NCBI GenBank assembly: GCA_944387905.1
Contig: CALXGU010000005.1
Coordinates: forward strand, 1-22,432
DNA from: an uncultured Clostridia bacterium
GTDB lineage: Bacteria; Bacillota; Clostridia; Oscillospirales; QAKW01
Direction: 5' to 3'
DNA length: 22,432 bases
Below are positions 21,076 to 22,432 of the stretch, piece after piece (position 1 is the first letter of the stretch; each line of letters opens with the position of its first letter). Both the position numbers and the translations under genes were made by a program. The notes under the pieces are model-generated. The model was not told the DNA's origin, did not search any database, and saw nothing but the letters and a program-made list of their open reading frames with translations.

Positions 21076-21129
21076 TGTAACGCTACACATATATCATAAA
21101 GTTTAAAGTGGACAGATTATGGACTATTT
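21076..21129 (-). promoter_or_regulatory. Regulon promoter E
   Basis: Diverged palindrome AAAGTGGACA-N5-TGGACTATTT (21105-21129), 6 bp, then -10 TATGAT (21093-21098, minus), then near-palindrome TGTAACGCTACA (21076-21087). Drives the five-gene unit starting at 21052. The weaker palindrome suggests a different response from A-D. Confidence 0.72.
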
Positions 21130-21136
21130 AAAAATA

Positions 21137-21176
21137 AAAAGAGATTTAATATTCATACGAATATCAAATCTCTTTT
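21137..21176 (-). terminator. Terminator upstream of unit E
   Basis: Stem AAAAGAGATTTGATATTC / AATATTAAATCTCTTTT (nearly perfect) with TTTTTATTTTTAAA on the minus strand. It ends the transcript of the membrane protein and lipoprotein genes to the right and insulates promoter E. Confidence 0.85.
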
Positions 21177-21214
21177 GTTGATTAGCAAAAGTATATTAAA
21201 TATTTCAAATCGAT

Positions 21215-21667
21215 CTATGTGGTTGCTTTGAAAATTTCATTACCGGTAAGTTCATAAAAAGCATTTAAAACTTTGTCAAAATTACAATATCCTGAAATTT
21301 TATAGTTCCTTTTTATCCCTTTGAATGGTTCGTATCTGACAATTATAGAATTCTCATCCAACGGATATATATATAACCGTGCTTTACTCGGTACTACTAT
21401 CTCAATAGCCATTTCCTTTGCAGGTACCACACCAAAGTATAAGCTTTTATTTCCATGTGAAGAATCAAGATAACCATAAATATCAGTTGACAAAGATGTT
21501 ACAATATATTCCCCTTTATATGCAACTTGTGTTGCTAAAGTTCTGTCTAGCGTCTTGTCATAACTTGTTACAAAAGTATATAAACAAATAACTAATATTG
21601 TGATAATCGAACCTGAAAAACAACATAGTAACTTAGATGTTATGAATGATTTGAATCTATTTTTCAT
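21215..21667 (-). CDS. Membrane-anchored hypothetical protein, 150 aa
   Basis: N-terminal basic stretch followed by one membrane segment (about residues 14-36, LLCCFSGSIITILVICLYTF), then about 110 residues that should lie outside the cell, with beta-strand-like segments (EYIVTSLSTDIYGY, EIVVPSKARLYIYPL, YKISGYCNFDKVL). Family not recognised. It follows a lipoprotein gene and an RHS protein end in the same direction and shares their terminator, so it may be a second partner or immunity-type protein of the RHS gene. Confidence 0.65.
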   Translation of the reverse strand: MKNRFKSFITSKLLCCFSGSIITILVICLYTFVTSYDKTLDRTLATQVAYKGEYIVTSLSTDIYGYLDSSHGNKSLYFGVVPAKEMAIEIVVPSKARLYIYPLDENSIIVRYEPFKGIKRNYKISGYCNFDKVLNAFYELTGNEIFKATT

Positions 21668-21744
21668 ATACTTCTCCTTTTAATTTAATTTTTCATATAT
21701 GTCTCAATAAAGATACCTTTTTGATATTCTGCATTGGTACAATA

Positions 21745-22197
21745 TCAATTTATAAATTGAAAACACAAATTATATTTCACTTCATTATATGTGAAATCAA
21801 AATGATCAATTTTTTTATTCAAGGTATTAAATTCATCTTCGACTATACACCACTTATATTTATACGGAATCAAATTAGATGAATAAGACCAATTATATTC
21901 CTTGTTATTACTAAATAAGAATATCTTTTCTTCAATTGCATACGAAACAGTCGAAATGATTTTACAATTCTGTTTAAGACTAATACTATTTGATTTTATG
22001 ACAACAAAAGTCAAACGATTATTTACAATTACAAAATCAAAAATAACATCATTCTCTTCAAGTGTAAACAAATAATCATAACCATCATAGAATTCATTAG
22101 TATCTCTAATATAATCTAGAGTAGTATCGCTTATTTTACAAGAAAACAACCCCATCGTTATTATAATAACTAAAATACAAAAATTGATTTTTTTCAT
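21745..22197 (-). CDS. Hypothetical lipoprotein downstream of the RHS gene, 150 aa
   Basis: Signal peptide MKKINFCILVIIITMGLFSC with lipobox LFSC and lipidation cysteine at residue 20. The mature domain is polar and beta-rich (YLFTLEENDVIFDFVIVNNR, LTFVVIKSN, then WSYSSNLIPYKYKWCIVEDE). Family not recognised. It starts 25 bases after the end of the RHS-repeat gene, with GGAG before ATG 22197. This is the place where immunity genes sit in RHS-type polymorphic toxin loci, but immunity is inference. Confidence 0.7.
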   Translation of the reverse strand: MKKINFCILVIIITMGLFSCKISDTTLDYIRDTNEFYDGYDYLFTLEENDVIFDFVIVNNRLTFVVIKSNSISLKQNCKIISTVSYAIEEKIFLFSNNKEYNWSYSSNLIPYKYKWCIVEDEFNTLNKKIDHFDFTYNEVKYNLCFQFIN

Positions 22198-22222
22198 AAT
22201 TTATCTCCATAAATTTGAGTAA

Positions 22223-22432
22223 TCACTGTGCAAATGAAGGCGTTAATGTAGTCAATTGGTTTACAAACTCAGCAGCGGTTGGAGCTAATGATACTAATGC
22301 TTGGGGAAGATATATTGCTGCAACAACTGCGAGAGCGACTCCTATTTTAACCAAATGATTCATTTCAGGATGATAGTATCTTGCACGCATGTAGTACAGA
22401 CCGTTTTCGTCTGTCATTACACCGTCACGACC
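22223..22432 (-). CDS. RHS repeat-associated core protein, C-terminal end (partial)
   Basis: The gene enters from the right edge; its frame is open through 22432 and reads GRDGVMTDENGLYYMRARYY, then HPEM. This is the closing motif of the RHS-repeat-associated core (G-R-x-G-V-x-T-D-x-N-G-L-x-Y-M-R-A-R-Y-Y-x-P). In intact proteins this is followed by R-F-x-x-x-D and a variable toxin domain. Here NHLVKIG is followed by a short hydrophobic tail (VALAVVAAIYLP, then about 28 residues) and TGA. It is either a very short membrane-active tip or a truncated protein. A lipoprotein gene follows. Confidence 0.82.
   Translation of the reverse strand, partial: GRDGVMTDENGLYYMRARYYHPEMNHLVKIGVALAVVAAIYLPQALVSLAPTAAEFVNQLTTLTPSFAQ

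Noticed and set aside
1..22432. CRISPR arrays, tRNA or rRNA genes
   Set aside because: No regularly spaced short repeats, no tRNA-like cloverleaf or CCA-end sequence, and no rRNA-like stretch was seen by eye; a tRNAscan or Rfam scan was not possible.

Overview
The window looks like the chromosome or an integrated element of a low-GC gut-type Clostridia bacterium (Oscillospiraceae/Lachnospiraceae-like). Evidence: AGGAGG-type ribosome binding sites, consensus sigma-A promoters (TTGACA-17-TATAAT), Gram-positive lipoproteins, SLH and BspA-like surface domains, a TagF-like teichoic acid polymerase domain, and mobile-element genes of clostridial type. This assignment is inference; there is no rRNA or marker gene here.

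Left part (1-5.4 kb) is mobile-element DNA, visibly richer in GC. It holds the 5' end of a large serine recombinase, a small TnpW-like ORF, an orphan gene tail, a small unknown gene, an AAA/DUF4143 ATPase with its own promoter and a downstream 56-aa gene, and a PRTRC-type ubiquitin-like module. That module is a Pro/Gln/Ala linker plus PRTRC-C-like (ubiquitin-like) domain fused to a JAMM peptidase (broken by a frameshift), followed by an E1/ThiF adenylyltransferase that overlaps it by ATGA. A DpnD/PcfM-like gene closes the segment. The module is driven by a perfect consensus promoter followed by two tandem intrinsic terminators in the leader. The tail of ThiF and the orphan tails at 351-509 and 5072-5191 suggest deletion or insertion junctions.

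Right part (5.4-21.1 kb) is AT-rich and, except for one lipoprotein gene, runs on the minus strand. It is organised as at least five transcription units, each starting with the same promoter architecture: a palindrome AAATRGGACA-N5-TGTCCYATTT, exactly 6 bp, then a -10 box with no normal -35, then a second short palindrome near the start of transcription. In transcription order (right to left) the units are: E (21.1 to 17.2 kb): nucleotidyltransferase, thymidylate-kinase-like P-loop kinase, acyl carrier protein, AMP-forming ligase, CYTH phosphohydrolase, all with overlapping ORFs; D (17.05 to 15.4 kb): 562-aa protein with a bacterial Ig-like domain; C (14.15 to 12.8 kb): XhlA-like protein, holin, M23 endopeptidase with SLH domain; B (11.7 to 9.9 kb): 501-aa protein plus small lipoprotein, with a decayed tandem duplicate at 11.9-12.7 kb; A (9.7 to 5.4 kb): BtrH-like protein, CBM9-like protein, bifunctional GT2/CDP-glycerol glycerophosphotransferase.

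My reading, which is inference, is a single regulon. It would make two large leaderless proteins that share an N-terminal module, release them through a non-phage holin/lysin (compare TcdE-type toxin release), carry small lipoproteins that could be immunity or partner proteins, and run an adenylation/carrier-protein/acyl-transfer pathway together with cell-surface polymer modification. No dedicated regulator is visible in the window. The far right end (21.2-22.4 kb) is a different unit: the end of an RHS-repeat protein with a hydrophobic tail, followed by a lipoprotein and a membrane-anchored protein, in the layout of a polymorphic toxin with immunity candidates.
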